From assembly GCA_022605405.1 (NCBI GenBank), contig JABYQQ010000039.1:82219-146218 (forward strand): a stretch of 64,000 bases of DNA, given 5' to 3'. This stretch comes from Earliella scabrosa (taxonomy: Eukaryota > Basidiomycota > Agaricomycetes > Polyporales > Polyporaceae). Shown piece after piece: positions 33,518 to 45,142 of this stretch (positions within the stretch are counted from its first letter, which is position 1; every line of letters begins with the position of its first letter). The position numbers and the translations under genes were made by a program. The notes under the pieces were generated by a model. The model was not told the DNA's origin. It made no database searches and saw nothing but the letters and a program-made list of their open reading frames with translations.

Positions 33518-35635
33518 CACGGCGGGCAGCGCCCAGAAAACGGATGCGAGAAAAGTCAGGAATAACCTCCACTAAGCCGACTTTTCTCGTACTTGTCCCG
33601 CGCTTTGTCGGCAGCTGAACAAGTGACAGGTTTCCGACGTTCTTCTGATGTTATCTGGTGACCAGACAGGCAGAGTTTGCAGCGACTTACGCAGGTGCGC
33701 GAAAGGTCTTGAACAGGCGACATGTTCGGGACATTTCTGCATCCGGAATACGGTCCCTGAAAGGTGACAGACCATGAAAATTTCTTGTTACTATTCTAAT
33801 CATTGACAGAAGAACTTTCTCAGAGACAACCTCGAGCGGCAAGAAAGGACCGGAAAATATCAACTCCCTGTAAACGTGAAAGGCCGGCATAAACAGCGAA
33901 AGAGGCGGTCCTTTCAGGTGCACGTAAGTGCCGGAATCCATTGACCTTCTTGCAGCCGGAAATATCTCACTGAACAGGTCGCCTATTCCGGACACCAAAA
34001 AGCGTCGACTAGGTCACCTTTCCCCTCGGCGAAAAATAAGCCTCCTACGCCACACCCCGACGCGCCGCGCCACATCCCGACGCACCGCGCCACATCCCGA
34101 CTCCTCACGCCGCTCCCCGACGCGTCGCACCGCACCCCGACGCGACACATAGCCCTTAAGAGCACCCCGATGCTCTGTATCTGTCCTCATAGCCCTCGTA
34201 GACGACTGCGACCGACGACGACGAGACACACAGCGCCGTCAGTCTCGATGCTCGGCACCACCCACGACGCATGACGCCTCATAAGCCACGACAGAGCTCT
34301 GCGCCCACAACAAGTCCGGGTCGACGCCTCCAAAACCCGACAACGCCGACGGACGACTTGCAGACGACGCACGATGCGCTGCCCCTCTCGTTCGTGCCTC
34401 GGCGGCTACACCAGGTCTTCCCTCCCACACTCCGCCCTTAGTTCTGGCATTCGCTTGACAAATGTCGGGCAGAGCAGGTACGACGACCGCGCACTCCGTC
34501 GCTGCCATATGCGCTCACCTCTGCTCTCTCCTCAGCTTCCGCTCTGCCGTCGCGCTCGTGCGCTGTTCGAGAGGGGTACGGCCCAACTTCGCGCAGTATG
34601 GCGCAATGTTCGCGCCCGGGGACTGCTCGACGAGGACACCACGCCAGTCGTGCCGAGCAAGCACGACGACCGTGCGTTCCGTCGCCGCTGCGTTACGCAC
34701 CTGCCTCCGCCCTCCCTACATGCTCCAGTCTCCGCTCCGCTGGCGCGCTCGTGCACAGTCCGAGAGTGGCACGGCACAATGGCATCGTATGGCGCGCTGC
34801 TCGCGCCCGGTGACGACACCACGCCAGTCGCGCCGAGCAGCTACCGTTCAGTCGCCGCCGCATTACGCACCTGCCTCCGCCCATTGCTCTCGCCTCCGCT
34901 CCGCTGGCGCGCCCGTGCGTAGTCCGAGTACAACGGCGCCCTATGACGCACCGCTCGGGCCCAGTGAGTTCATGACGAGGATGCCACGCTGGTCGCGCCG
35001 AGCAGCTACGACGGTCATGCGCCGCGTCGCCGCAATATGCAACCGCCCCCGCCCCCTGCAAAGCCCCTCTACTCTGCTGGCGCGCTCGTGCGCACTCCGC
35101 GAGTGGCACAGCACAACGGCGCCGTATGACGCATTGCCGACTGCGCGACGAGGACACCACGCCGCCCGCTGCGTCGCCGTCATACACACTCGCCCGCGCC
35201 TAGCACAGTCCAAGTACGCGAGCCGGGGCTCGTGATCGTCTCGTCCGGAGCCGATCGCATGGAACGATGTCGGGCGTAGCGTCTCCCCGCCGTTGTCCCG
35301 CTCATGAGAGGGCTCCGCTACCGCGCTCGTGCGTAGTCCCAGAGGCAACACTCAACGACGCCGTATGATGCACTCCTCTCGCCCGGCGACTTCACGAGGC
35401 CGGTCGCGCCGTCGTCCGCGATATGCAACCGCCTCCATGCCCTGCCCCCTCCTCAGCCTTCACTGCCCCATGTGCCGATTCGCTATCGTGCTTCAGGAGC
35501 GCACCCGTAAGTGTACATGAAATGATGTGTCATAGCAATATCATACAGTACTTGTCCATCGTGCCGGAGTCATTGGGTGCGTCAAAAACCCCCATCAGGA
35601 GGGAAAAAGCTACCAACGACCTGCGCACATTTGCC
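33518..35635 (+). repeat. Left terminal inverted arm
   Basis: Inverted match to 56003-57829. The first 270 bp or so is nearly identical. A GC-rich block at 34040-34150 has short CACCCCGACGC-type repeats, and longer repeats follow from 34370. The inner end is set where the shared GTGCGTCAAAAACCC ... GGGAAAAAGCTACC motif (about 35578-35613) stops matching; that inner border is approximate. Confidence 0.82.
34370..35420. repeat. Subterminal tandem repeats, left arm
   Basis: About five diverged units of roughly 140-170 bp recur. Each contains GAGTGGCACGGCACAA-like, CGCGCCGAGCAGCTACGAC-like and CCGCTGGCGCGCTCGTGCG-like blocks. Long open frames here are a by-product of GC bias, since several frames stay open on both strands. 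In CACTA elements such repeats are binding sites for an element-encoded protein. Confidence 0.7.
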
Positions 35636-35697
35636 GACCCATTACTCCCTAGCACGCGCACCCTCCAAGGTTGTCATGTGGCCGCGCAAGGTCTCGT

Positions 35698-36941
35698 TCA
35701 ACCGGTTGGAGGTCTACCGGCTGTTAATACACATTCCAAGGCTACGATCATGGAACTCACCTCGGTAAGCCTGGCGCACTCGATCCAGATGACCTCGTAT
35801 AGTTCGAAGGACTCACGAACATCGCCGACAGAAATCGGACCTCCTTGAGCCGAGGGCGTACTGAGCGTGCTGTGATTGACGTTTGCTACCTTCATGATGG
35901 ACTAACAGAATGTGAGCGAGCTCCTGACATTGTGTATAGTTCATATGCACACACCTTGAGATCGTCCACGAGAGTCATCTGCGTCGCGGTCTGCTCGGAG
36001 AGTTCGCGTAAGAGATCTTGGTACTTCGCAACCGCCGAGCACACTTCAGACGTCGGCAGGCGATTGCCCGGGCGATTGCCAGTGATCCACAAGTCAAGAG
36101 AATCCTCCCAGAGCGCGTTACTCTTTGTCAGCAGGTCTCCGCGGGACTCCGCAAGTTGTTGGAGAGAGCTGACCACGTCGTCCACACGACTGGGGAAGGT
36201 TTGTGACGTCCAGGCACGCCTTTCGTTGATAACTTGGTCGCACCCAAGGCGCCCTTCCTACACATACGATGAGCCATTACAACATGTAGCTGGCAATCTG
36301 TAAGCACAATCAACATACCTCCGTTAGTAGAAGGTTGAAGCAGGGCCGCCATCGCGCAACCGTTGTCCTCATCGTTGCAGCTCGCCGACGGGCTTCCTCG
36401 CAAAGCCGCTCCAACTCCGAGTAGGCCTTCTGCATGGACTCCCGCTCGCTAGTCTCTAGAAGTAGTACATTGCTATCGTAGGACATTTTGAACTGAAGGA
36501 TGTCAGTCGGTCAATTTGCGGTGGAACATCAGGATCACTGACCTGTTGCCAAAGCGTATGGTTTTCTCCAGATGAAGTGAACATCCCCAACACGACTGCG
36601 TCGAGACGTCCAGGGAGCTCATCTTCTCCAGGATACAGCTCGTCCAACATTGCACGTCGGTGAGTGACCTCTTGGATTGTGACAGTCGAGAGCGTGTCGA
36701 AACAACCCCTCGCACGCGATGAGAGTACGGGGGACCAGCGGGACATATCTGCTGGCAAGACAAGCTTGTCGCGCACACTGTTGAGTGGGATGAAATAGTG
36801 AGCGGGAGACAAAGACATGAGCCACTGAGGGACTACGCACTGGTCCAGCTCCTTGTTGAGCATGTTCACTATGTCTTCTATCATCTGAGGAAAGCCGCGT
36901 ATCAGCGAGATGGCTGCAGGGACTTTAGGACCAGGGGCCAT
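35698..36941 (-). CDS. Cargo gene: predicted helical/coiled-coil protein, unknown
   Basis: Exons 36941-36841, 36777-36543, 36492-36319, 36257-35955 and 35901-35698 join without stops to 338 aa. Charged helical stretches are evident (SERESMQKAYSELERLCEEA; VDDVVSSLQQLAESRGDLL; KYQDLLRELSEQ), suggesting coiled coils. I see no membrane segment or known domain. The ATG at 36941 was chosen; the frame is open further upstream. The last exon might splice once more (GTGAGT at 35760) to end at 35649, but that intron would be only 40 nt. The gene ends at the inner border of the left arm, as the second element gene does at the right arm. Function unknown. Confidence 0.6.
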
Positions 36942-37208
36942 TCTGAAGTCAAAGTGGTAGGAGGTACAGAAAGCGTGCGTCGAGTCGAAGAGCGGATGGG
37001 TGTGCCACCCGGCTCGACGGGCAAGTTGCGTGATCACGCCTGATGACGCACGGGCGCCCACACTGTGCTCACGCTCGACGACTGGTGAAAACTCAATCAA
37101 ATACATTGGAATACAGAAGAAAGCGCAGCCACAACTAGCCATACATACTCTAACAGGAAGAGCCGCGGTAAGTAAGTATATGGTCACAATGCGCATTACA
37201 ACTCACCA

Positions 37209-38257
37209 TCAGCGCGTCGCCTCCACGCCATGTACTCGTACGCGGTAAAGACGCGTCATAGCTCCCCCCCAGTTGCTCCTGACTTCGACGACAAGGACAC
37301 CAAAGAAGATGCGGGACCGAAGTACCGCCGCGTCGATGGGGAAGGTCTGGATATGAGACTCGGCCTTGATGTCGTACTCGAAGGCGGCGAGGGGAAGAAA
37401 GGTGCCGCCGGTTGTGACGGGAGGGCCGTCGCCCGTCGTGTTGAGAGGCGACATACTGAAACGATCGATCGAATCAGCGTAGCGTTGCTCGTTCTCCTTG
37501 CCGTCCAAACCTCCCCAAACAACAATTTGACGGGGAGCTTGAGTGATGGCGGTCGTGAGCTCACGGGGAAGATGGTCGATGGTGACATGAGTGGGGTAGA
37601 TCTGACTGGACAGTTTGATGCCGACTTGACCACTTTCGCCTGAGAAGGACCAACACGACGCGGCGCGAAGGTCTTCATCCAGGATGTTTGAGGGGGGACG
37701 AGCCTTCTCGATCTCGGACTTCGGGGGAGAAGTCAACTTGACGATGACCTTGGCCCCCTCGCCCGCCAGAGCGAAGTCAGGGAGACCAACAGGCCCTCTG
37801 AGAACATCCTTCATGGCCTCCTTGATCTCTTTTTGCACGTAAGAGGCGATGTGCGGGGGAACGGAAGCGGGACGACGTCGGGGAGCGATGCGCGAGAATG
37901 TAAACTTCGGGCGAACATTGGACATGTCGACCAGGGTTCGCGACATGATGCCCGAGTCGTCGCGGACCGCTATGCCAATACACGCACCCATGATGAGGCC
38001 AAACAAGCTGAGAAGAACGACCAAGAGGGTCGACCAACTCCCAGCACTCCGTGGTTTGTTCTCCCTACGAGGATCCCCGCCATTGTCAGAGTCGCTGTGT
38101 GGGCTCCGCGATCGGACGCGCTTGACCTTCTTCCTGTCGTGCTTGGAGTCGAATCGAACGTTTCGATCTGATGGGCCGGTCAGTCAACGTTCAGGAGTCG
38201 AGTGGGACACTACTTGCCAGGTGGCAGAAAACGATCAGGGTCGTAAGGGTCCGACAT
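37209..38257 (-). CDS. Cargo gene: SUN-domain inner nuclear membrane protein
   Basis: Exons 38257-38218 and 38167-37209 encode 332 aa. Residues 1-57 are basic and hydrophilic (RKKVKRVRSRSPHSDS), suited to a nucleoplasmic tail. One membrane span lies at about 58-81 (STLLVVLLSLFGLIMGACIG), followed by a short helical neck and a full SUN domain (about 143-328): FALAGEGAKVI, ASCWSFSGESGQVGIKLSS, PTHVTIDHLP, APRQIVVWGG, closing with SNWGG ... LYRVRVHG. SUN proteins bind KASH tails between the nuclear membranes, forming LINC bridges. The 50-nt intron uses a GC-AG donor (GCAAGT), which is rare but gives a clean ATG start (MSDPYDPDRFLPP). The protein is short for a SUN protein, with hardly any coiled coil. 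Finding it inside a transposon is unexpected. Confidence 0.85.
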
Positions 38258-38704
38258 GCCACAACGACAAGCTCGAGATGACTGCAAGTGTCGAGCGTTG
38301 AGAGGGATGAGGCACGGATCGACAATAAGGCGAGCCACTTACGTGCACGACTGGCGATGCAGATGAGGACAAGAGTCGGAACGGACAAGCGCCCTTGCGG
38401 ACGTCCCGGGGAATGCCGACGGGGCGCACCAACGGGGCGCGTCCCCAAGACACCATTCAACAGGAGTCAATACATGCAGAGACCAGTACAGACAACGCTA
38501 CACAAAGTTTTGTTTAGATACGCACACCAAAGTATCCACAAGATCCCAATTCAGTCATCCTCCGACCTTTCCAACTTGAGTACAACGTGCTCAGGTTCTC
38601 CCGTGGAGAGCCCCTCGGTAACGACGCCGTCGTTGATCGCGCCAAGGAGCGACCTTCCGTTGATTGCGAGTCCTACCACGTTATGCGACAGGCGAGCCGG
38701 GGTG
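38258..38704. other. Spacer between SUN gene and next cargo gene
   Basis: The spacer holds the SUN promoter and, at 38551-38700, a minus-strand open stretch ending GEPEHVVLKLERSEDD. That stretch could be an alternative last exon of the neighbouring membrane-protein gene. No independent gene is supported. Confidence 0.4.
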
Positions 38705-39421
38705 CTATATGGCGTCAGACGGGGGGCAGGAGGTGAGGGCTGGAAGCAGGAGACATCCGAGCCGGACGGCGCGCCGCTCGGAGATGACACTGTTGCGAGA
38801 GATGACGATGACGAGATTGACAACCACCATGGTCGCGAGGGTATACTTGACGAGCAGGAGGACGACGCCAACGATGCCGCGGATCCAGCATAGGAACAAT
38901 GCAGATCCGTCGTAGCAATCGCCCCAATCGCCGCTGAGGTCGTCTCCCGAAGCTGCCATAATGACATCCTCGAAGATAAACTCAAGCAGCGCGCAGACGA
39001 ACCAGAGGACTCCGAGGACGATGCGGCGGATGAACTTGTACACCGTAACGATGAAACCTTCGCGAACGTCGCAATGGCCGCAGGCACAGTAATAGTCGAA
39101 ATCACCGAGGAGAAAGTCTATGATAGCGTCGAAGGCGCGCCTCGGGAGAGAATCCTCGTACTCCAAGACGCAGTTGCTGCCCTCGCTGCCGTCATCGTGG
39201 TTGTCATCGTCTTCGCCCTTGTCAGCGTTGTCAATATTGTGGATGCTGTCGGCGTTGTCGCGGGGGTCTTCGCGGCCACTCTCATCGATGACTTGGGCCG
39301 TCCGTGCGCCAGCTAGATTTACGGAACAACAGAATGAATATGGCGCAGACAAAAAGTCAGAATGTTGATTGGACGTACAGGAGGACGCGGACTTGCGCTC
39401 GTGCTCTATGGAAACAGACAT
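38705..39421 (-). CDS. Cargo gene: small acidic membrane protein, unknown
   Basis: Exons 39421-39379 and 39312-38705, with a 66-nt intron, encode 216 aa. An acidic region (NADKGEDDDNHDDGSEGS) is followed by a short Cys cluster (DYYCACGHCDV), an amphipathic to hydrophobic stretch (FIRRIVLGVLWFVCALLEFIFEDVIM) and a second long hydrophobic span (WIRGIVGVVLLLVKYTLATMVVVNLVIVI). One or two membrane passes are likely. The C-terminus is uncertain: splicing could replace the last residues with the open stretch ending at 38551. No family is recognised. It sits head to tail with the SUN gene. Confidence 0.55.
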   Translation of the reverse strand: MSVSIEHERKSASSCTSNQHSDFLSAPYSFCCSVNLAGARTAQVIDESGREDPRDNADSIHNIDNADKGEDDDNHDDGSEGSNCVLEYEDSLPRRAFDAIIDFLLGDFDYYCACGHCDVREGFIVTVYKFIRRIVLGVLWFVCALLEFIFEDVIMAASGDDLSGDWGDCYDGSALFLCWIRGIVGVVLLLVKYTLATMVVVNLVIVISRNSVISERRAVRLGCLLLPALTSCPPSDAI

Positions 39422-39756
39422 CGCGTTCTGAAGTAGTCCTAGATGGCACGGTGACGTTAGATAGAGAGGATCAACACCATGGAATGCGCCACTCACGTCG
39501 TTGTATGGAGTGGCGAAGGATGCAGGTCGGAGCGTCCAGGGACCGCCCAATGCGAGCCCGCCACGAGAGTACTACCACGCCACTCGCATGAGGCTGACGG
39601 TGTCTTCTGGCATCATCTGGCGTCAGGAGCAGCGATGTGGAGCCGACAGCGCGACGTCGGCAGCAGACACCACACAGTGCACGCCAAAGATACGACCGAA
39701 GAGATGTGTATTGTGCTAGACAAGAGAACTGCTGCTCGGACTAAATAGCGGAGTAA

Positions 39757-40788
39757 TTACCGCGCCTTCGGGTTGCGGAGCTGCTTGATACCCCATCCCG
39801 GAGATACCCATGAAGGCTGGTGCCTCGTCGGGGTGATGGTAAGCCGTCGCCCATCCTCCCTCACATCTCCCTCACGAGTCTTCTTCCAAAATCCAGACCC
39901 GTCGGCCCCGACCGTCCAGATCCAAAGTTGGACCGTGATCTGCGGCAGGTCGAGTACAACATTGCTGTAAAGATCATCAACCTTCAAGTCGGGATACGAG
40001 GTGAGGTCCGGAGGATGGTCGATCGGTTCGGATGAGAACGACTCCCAGAATGGGGTGCGGACGTGGGGGTCTATAGTAGACGTGGTTCTGTTGTCTTTGA
40101 TGAAGAAGGGTTCGCCGTCCTGGGAGGAGATGTCAGAGAGCTGAGTATGCCGGATATCATGCAGAGAGGCGTACCATCTCCCCATATCGCGTGATGAGTT
40201 CCCCGTTAGGCTTCACGTATTCTGCAATGGTGGCCAGCGTAGCCTTCTTCCCAAGCTTCTTCAGAGGCGGCAGCGAACTCCGGGAGGTCGGCTGATTGAC
40301 TCGCGCCGTGCCAGCTTGAGCTTGTGTAGAGCTGCGCGGAGTCGCGGAGGCTTTGGGGAAGGCACGCATCAAGGGAGAGGAAGGGAGGCTGGAGAGGGAC
40401 GACTCCTCGGACGATGAGCTCTCGCCGGAGGGGGAGTGCGCCCTCGGAGTTACTGCTCGCTTCGAAGAGGGGCCAGGCGTGCTCGCACGAGACGCGGAGC
40501 CCTGCTGGTCCTTCATCCGCATTTCATGACGCTTGACCACTTGGGCTGGACGAATCAAACTACGGAGCAGTCAGTAATAAACTTGAAGAATGGAGTGCCA
40601 AAAACGTACGCGGCGGGCTGACTCTTGAAGCGTCGAGTCGCAGTGAGCGCTGCTCCTCTCACACGACGTGCTGGGGCCGGAGCAACACACTCGATAAACG
40701 TGGGTGATCCCGTCTCGCACCGACGCGATGCAGTGAAGTAGTACAGTGGAGGATTGGAGGAGCGTAGTTTGGAGTGGGTGGGAGCCAT
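39757..40788 (-). CDS. Cargo gene: Ser/Pro-rich protein with conserved-looking C-terminal domain
   Basis: Exons 40788-40610, 40559-40175 and 40119-39757 give 308 aa with introns of 50 and 55 nt. The first 60 residues are basic (AALTATRRFKSQ). Residues about 75-150 are Ser/Pro-rich with a polyserine-acidic block (GESSSSEESSLSSLPSSP). The C-terminal 130 residues have mixed, fold-like composition (DGEPFFIKDN, DLPQITVQLWIWTVGADGSG, WVSPGWGIKQ). No known domain is recognised and there is no membrane segment. Coherent splicing over three exons argues for an expressed gene. Confidence 0.6.
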
Positions 40789-41515
40789 CAGGACGACGTG
40801 AGACGCGATCGAGTGCTGTCAGGCAGGCGGTGGAGGCGTTCGGTGGTGATGTTCCGACAACAAGGGTGGGTCACAATTTATGCAGACGAGGATTGAGGAC
40901 ATCGTCGCATTCATTCGAACTCGGGGAAAGGGAGTGAGCAAACGACACAAGCGCGATGCGGAGGCGGAGGGATGTTCGGCGAGCGCCGGAAAGACATGTT
41001 TGCATCTGTTTACAAAGCTCCACCTCTAAGCTCTTAAGACCCCATTCTAAGTTGTTGGGCAACACAACGGTCGTAAGTCATCCACTGCTATTGCTTTTAC
41101 TCAGGATGCTCAAAAATTGAACCAAACACCTTTGAAGGTTTGAAGTTTGACACCTCGGCAGTAAGTAGCTGTAAGCGCCTCGATCATGTGGAGGCGCAGG
41201 GCCCAACAAAGGAAGACCGTGGAAGCCGCTGCCCTGCAATCAACAGGCCCACCAAAGGCTGAGCTTGCGCATTCGACTTCACTCTTTTACTCTTACACCG
41301 CTACTGGAAGCCTGCGACAGCTCGCGAGCTGACATCAAAGGAGGTCTACAAACACGAGCTGTAGTGGCACTCCGTAAGTGGCGCTGTTTTGCTCCGCTTC
41401 GCGCCGTTTAGGCTTGGCCTCGGTTCCCCGCCACTCGAGGTCAGTGCGCTCTCGTCTAACGGTGAAATCACAGAGCAACGTCACCGCGAAGCTCGCAGAA
41501 GTACCGCGCGTCATC
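40789..41515. other. Divergent spacer inside the element
   Basis: 727 bp between two divergent cargo genes, which probably share this promoter region; no other gene seen. Confidence 0.5.
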
Positions 41516-42199
41516 ATGGCGCATGCCGCACCCGTCAAATTGTTCTACACCGCACCCTGCGAGACTGTCTTCGCATTTGGCACTGACAGCGCGGAGGACG
41601 ACGACTACGCCCTCAAGCCAGTGCAGGTATTTCTAGTAGAGCTGATGGATCCAGTATCCCGTGAGTTGATCCGTATGCGCTTGGAGTAACGAGCTCAACC
41701 ATGTCTCTAGTGCTGCTGTGCACTGTAGTGGATAAGGGTGACGCCGTCACCTTTCGGTCGTTAGAGGTCACACATGAAGGAGTTTCGTCACTGCGCCAAC
41801 TAGTGAGGGCGTCCTCCCAAGCTAGGCAATGCATCATCTGACTCAAAGCTCCTACAGGCACCAACTATGCTGAGCATGCGGCTTCCTTACTTTGGTATAT
41901 TTATCTCCTTCGAGATGCAAGAGATACTCGAAGAGTTCAAGACCGCCTTGAACGAATGGTTCGACGCCAAGGGGACGGTTGACCCGGCAGGACAGCCAGA
42001 ACCCGGCACAAGGCCGACTGTCACAGGCCCTGCCATAGGCGGGGTGAGTGCGGTTACGGTTCTCGAGCATGTTCAATCTTTTGCCGCCATGGTAGAGGAT
42101 GCTAGGTCCCGAACGAACGCTAAGCTCATTTCGGGCACTCCAGAGTCACTCGAGGAATTATGTTCTTGGACGGAAGGGCAGATTGGGGCGGAACGGTGA
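41516..42199 (+). CDS. Cargo gene: 192-aa protein, unknown
   Basis: Exons 41516-41660, 41711-41802 and 41858-42199 encode 192 aa through introns of 50 and 55 nt. The N-terminal half looks like a compact beta-rich domain (VKLFYTAPCETVFAFGTD, VQVFLVELMDPVS, LLCTVVDKGDAVTFRSLEV). The C-terminal half has helices (EMQEILEEFKTALNEWFDAKG; LEHVQSFAAMVEDARSRTN). No recognised domain or targeting signal. It converges with the WD40 cargo gene, 318 bp away. Confidence 0.55.
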
Positions 42200-42517
42200 T
42201 TGTGGCTAGCACGACTCTGGTGTGATGATGTATAGTGCTATGGAACAACATACTGACTCCTGAACCACGCGCGTGTCCCGGGTTCCCGGCAACCAAATCT
42301 AAGTCTTGGAAGAAGCGTCGATCAGGTACACGATAAGCTTTGCAGATCTAGGCACCGATGTTGCGGTTGATCGCGGCCTGACCTCGCGCTACTCAACATC
42401 TTCGCAAGCCGACTTAGCGCTCTGCCTCTTGACCTTCGTGGCTTGCGCCAAGTGGTTGATAATACATGGAGCAGATTCATTCCAGGCTTCATTCGTCGAC
42501 TATTCCTACAGCAGCAT
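42200..42517. other. Convergent 3' spacer inside the element
   Basis: 318 bp between the stops of two converging cargo genes; no gene seen. Confidence 0.5.
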
Positions 42518-44188
42518 TTACGCAAATTGATCGTCCCCAAATATGTCCTCAAGCTCTCCGTCCAGCCACTCAGCCATGCAGACCAGGTATACCACGACCG
42601 ACATCAAGACGAGCAAGCCCAAGAACAGCGCTATGCCTCCCAGCAGTCTGAGCGAAAGCTAAAAATGTGTTAGCATGGCAGCAGGTGGGGTATGTTGAGA
42701 CACGTACCAGGGACGAAGTGCAACGACGAGCCAGCTTCTTGTCCTTGGCGCGGTCAGACGCCTCGGCGCTCCGCTTCGCCTTGACGGAGCCACCGGCAGT
42801 CCATACAATAATAGGACAAGGACCGTCCTCGTTCATAATGCCCGCCGCTATGATGAATGTATCGTTCTCGCCATCATAGTGGCCCTGCAGAGTGGCAAGC
42901 AGTCAGGCTATGCGCTCAAATCTCGGAGACGATGGATGCTACTCACAGACAAGGCCAGGACTGTCTCATCGTCTACGAAAGCTGATTAGGCCGTACTGAT
43001 ATCGGTAAAAAATGAACATACTTGGGATAGCCAACGAAGGCAGCTTTCGTTCCGACTCGACGAACCAGAGCATCAGGCGGCCATTGGTACTACCCCCCAC
43101 GATAGCAGTCCCGCCGTGAATGAAGGAGACCTGAACTGCACGCGTGTGTTCTCCATCGTCCTTCTGCTTGAACGTCCGGATAATCTCGCCCGCGTTCAAG
43201 TCATAGATCTGGAAGCCGACACCGAGGTTATACGCCGCAAGCAACCCCCCGTTGGGGGATAGACTGCTCGTGATGCTGCCGCGCAGCGGGCGGTGTCAGT
43301 ACTAGGTGCGAGAGTGCGAGGTGATGGTCTCACATGGGTGCGTTGCTATCTATACTCCGAATGGATTGCCACGAGTCCCTGTCAAACAGTCTACGCGACA
43401 TCAGTTCGCGAGTATAACGTGGGCGCCATAGTCAGGTACTGCACTCACTTTATTCCGTGGTTCAGATATGCGACAACAAGACACGCAGGGGTCCAGTATA
43501 TCCCAGTGATCAGAACTTCCGATGTACCCTTGCCCTCATGGCCGGTCTCTGGGCCCGGCTGGGTTGAGTCTTCGGTATCTTTGCGCCCGTCCGTCCGCTC
43601 ACCGCCGCGCGTCTTGCCTTCATGTCGCTTACGAAGTTTATTCTGGCGTTTGGGGGTTCCCGGACCAGGGAGAGACCGGAACAGGCAGGACATGGAGGCT
43701 GAACAAGGTCGTAAATGCCTGGACTCCGCCACATCTAGAACAACACTCACGATCAATGTTCCAGTACCATATGGACAGCTCCTGTTGCGCTCCGGAAGCG
43801 ACCAGCTCTCCCGAGACAGCTAGGTGCTCAACCGGATAGAGATGTCCCCATAAGCCGCGCACGTGAGTAAACTCCTGTAGGCGCAAGATGAGCGAAAGGA
43901 CCGCCTATGAAACGTGCCACTCACCTCGCCTTTGATCATGGACGAGATGATGCCGTCGGCCAGTCCACAGACCAGTGCCTCGTTGTTGAACCAGGCCAGC
44001 GATGTGACTTTGGTCTTCGAGTTATACACGTCTGACAGTGACCAGGTCTTGGTATCCCAGACGCAAACTGTGCCGTCCAATCCGGCGGTAGCGAAAAGGG
44101 AACCGTCGGGATTGAAGACCACCGCTGTGATGCCGCTGGAATGGCCGTCCATCAAGTGGGCTGTTTGTGTGTATCGAATCTCGGACAT
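42518..44188 (-). CDS. Cargo gene: WD40-repeat protein with C-terminal membrane anchor
   Basis: Eight exons, 44188-43925, 43874-43751, 43698-43449, 43390-43334, 43275-43022, 42972-42947, 42884-42708 and 42658-42518, keep frame to give 430 aa. WD40 blades are clear at the start (DGHSSGITAVVFNPDGSLFATAGLDGTVCVWD) and later (SSLSPNGGLLAAYNLGVGFQIYDL; GGTAIVGGSTNGRLMLW). A basic/acidic insertion (about 133-190) interrupts the propeller. The last exon encodes one membrane span (about 389-413, IALFLGLLVLMSVVVYLV) and a short acidic tail. A cytosolic propeller with a C-terminal span is the topology of ER exchange factor Sec12, but I see no Sec12-specific signature. Seven short introns and a clean frame indicate an intact gene. 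Confidence 0.8.
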
Positions 44189-45142
44189 AGCTATCGCCGT
44201 TGGTCGAGGGTTTCGCGAGTGAGGTTGAGGTGAGCAAAGGAGCGATTTGGGGTGCCACTCGAGCCCGCCGGCGCGCACATTGACGACACGCGACTGAGAC
44301 TTACACGTGGTCGCGCATGGGCGCATAGGTTGTTCGCTGTCGGCGCGGCATGGCATCGATGAGCAGTAGACAAGAATAATAGATATGTATACGTCACGAT
44401 GGAGGACATGCGAGACGTCATGTTGTGAGTGATCACATGGAATCGGGACTTGCAGTACTCGCCTCAAGTACGTCGCTCAACGACGCGACGCGACGCGACA
44501 CGTGAGAAGTAGAAGCACGTGCTTTTCCATGCCAGCACCGTCATGGCGCCGACATGAAGTTGAACTTGCTCACTGCGTTGACCAGCGTGCACGATGGTAC
44601 CTGTTACGATTGGGCTGTCCCCTGGTGCAGCTCAACAGCACTTTCCTCCATCACTCTTCCTCCTCTGCTCTGTTACATCGACAGGAACGTCGCCGCGTCG
44701 GTGTGGAGTCAAGACACGCGCACGACCAGGAACACCACGCCCTATTGCCATTGGGATGCAGCCCTAGGACCGTACAGACGGGGCCGACATGTTCTGCAAG
44801 TTAATATTGCCATGTGTGCGTACCATATCTACTGTCTGGTTTCCGCTAGCGCCATCAGTACTGACAGGATAGCCTGGGGCAAGTACCGCTTCCGGCGCGT
44901 TTATTGCGATCTGCGTACGCTCCATCTTTCGGCAATGCAGGTGTTGAGTAGGGAGCATGGACAAGACCCCAGGTGCGAGTATCTTTTGCACTCACGTGAT
45001 GCAGCGTGACTGACTCTCGGGCAAAGGTTCTTTGTACGCTACCACGTGTAGTAGCTGGAGCTCACCCACTCCGTCTGCCCTTCGTCGCATCGCATCGCAC
45101 CTTGCAACGTCGTCGCACGAGCCCGCTATTTTGCCTGACACC
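44189..45142. other. Divergent promoter region inside the element
   Basis: About 950 bp between the WD40 and LRR-like cargo genes. An open stretch from 44554 has no splice support and is not convincing as a gene. Confidence 0.45.

Noticed and set aside
34370..35351. Long ORFs on both strands in the left arm (and likewise 56083-57334 in the right arm)
   Set aside because: All frames stay open because the repeats are GC-rich and periodic; the translations are Arg/Ala/Pro/Ser-rich and repetitive with no domain or splice logic.
44554..45009. 151-aa plus-strand ORF between two cargo genes
   Set aside because: No splice support, domain or targeting signal; it lies in a divergent promoter region.
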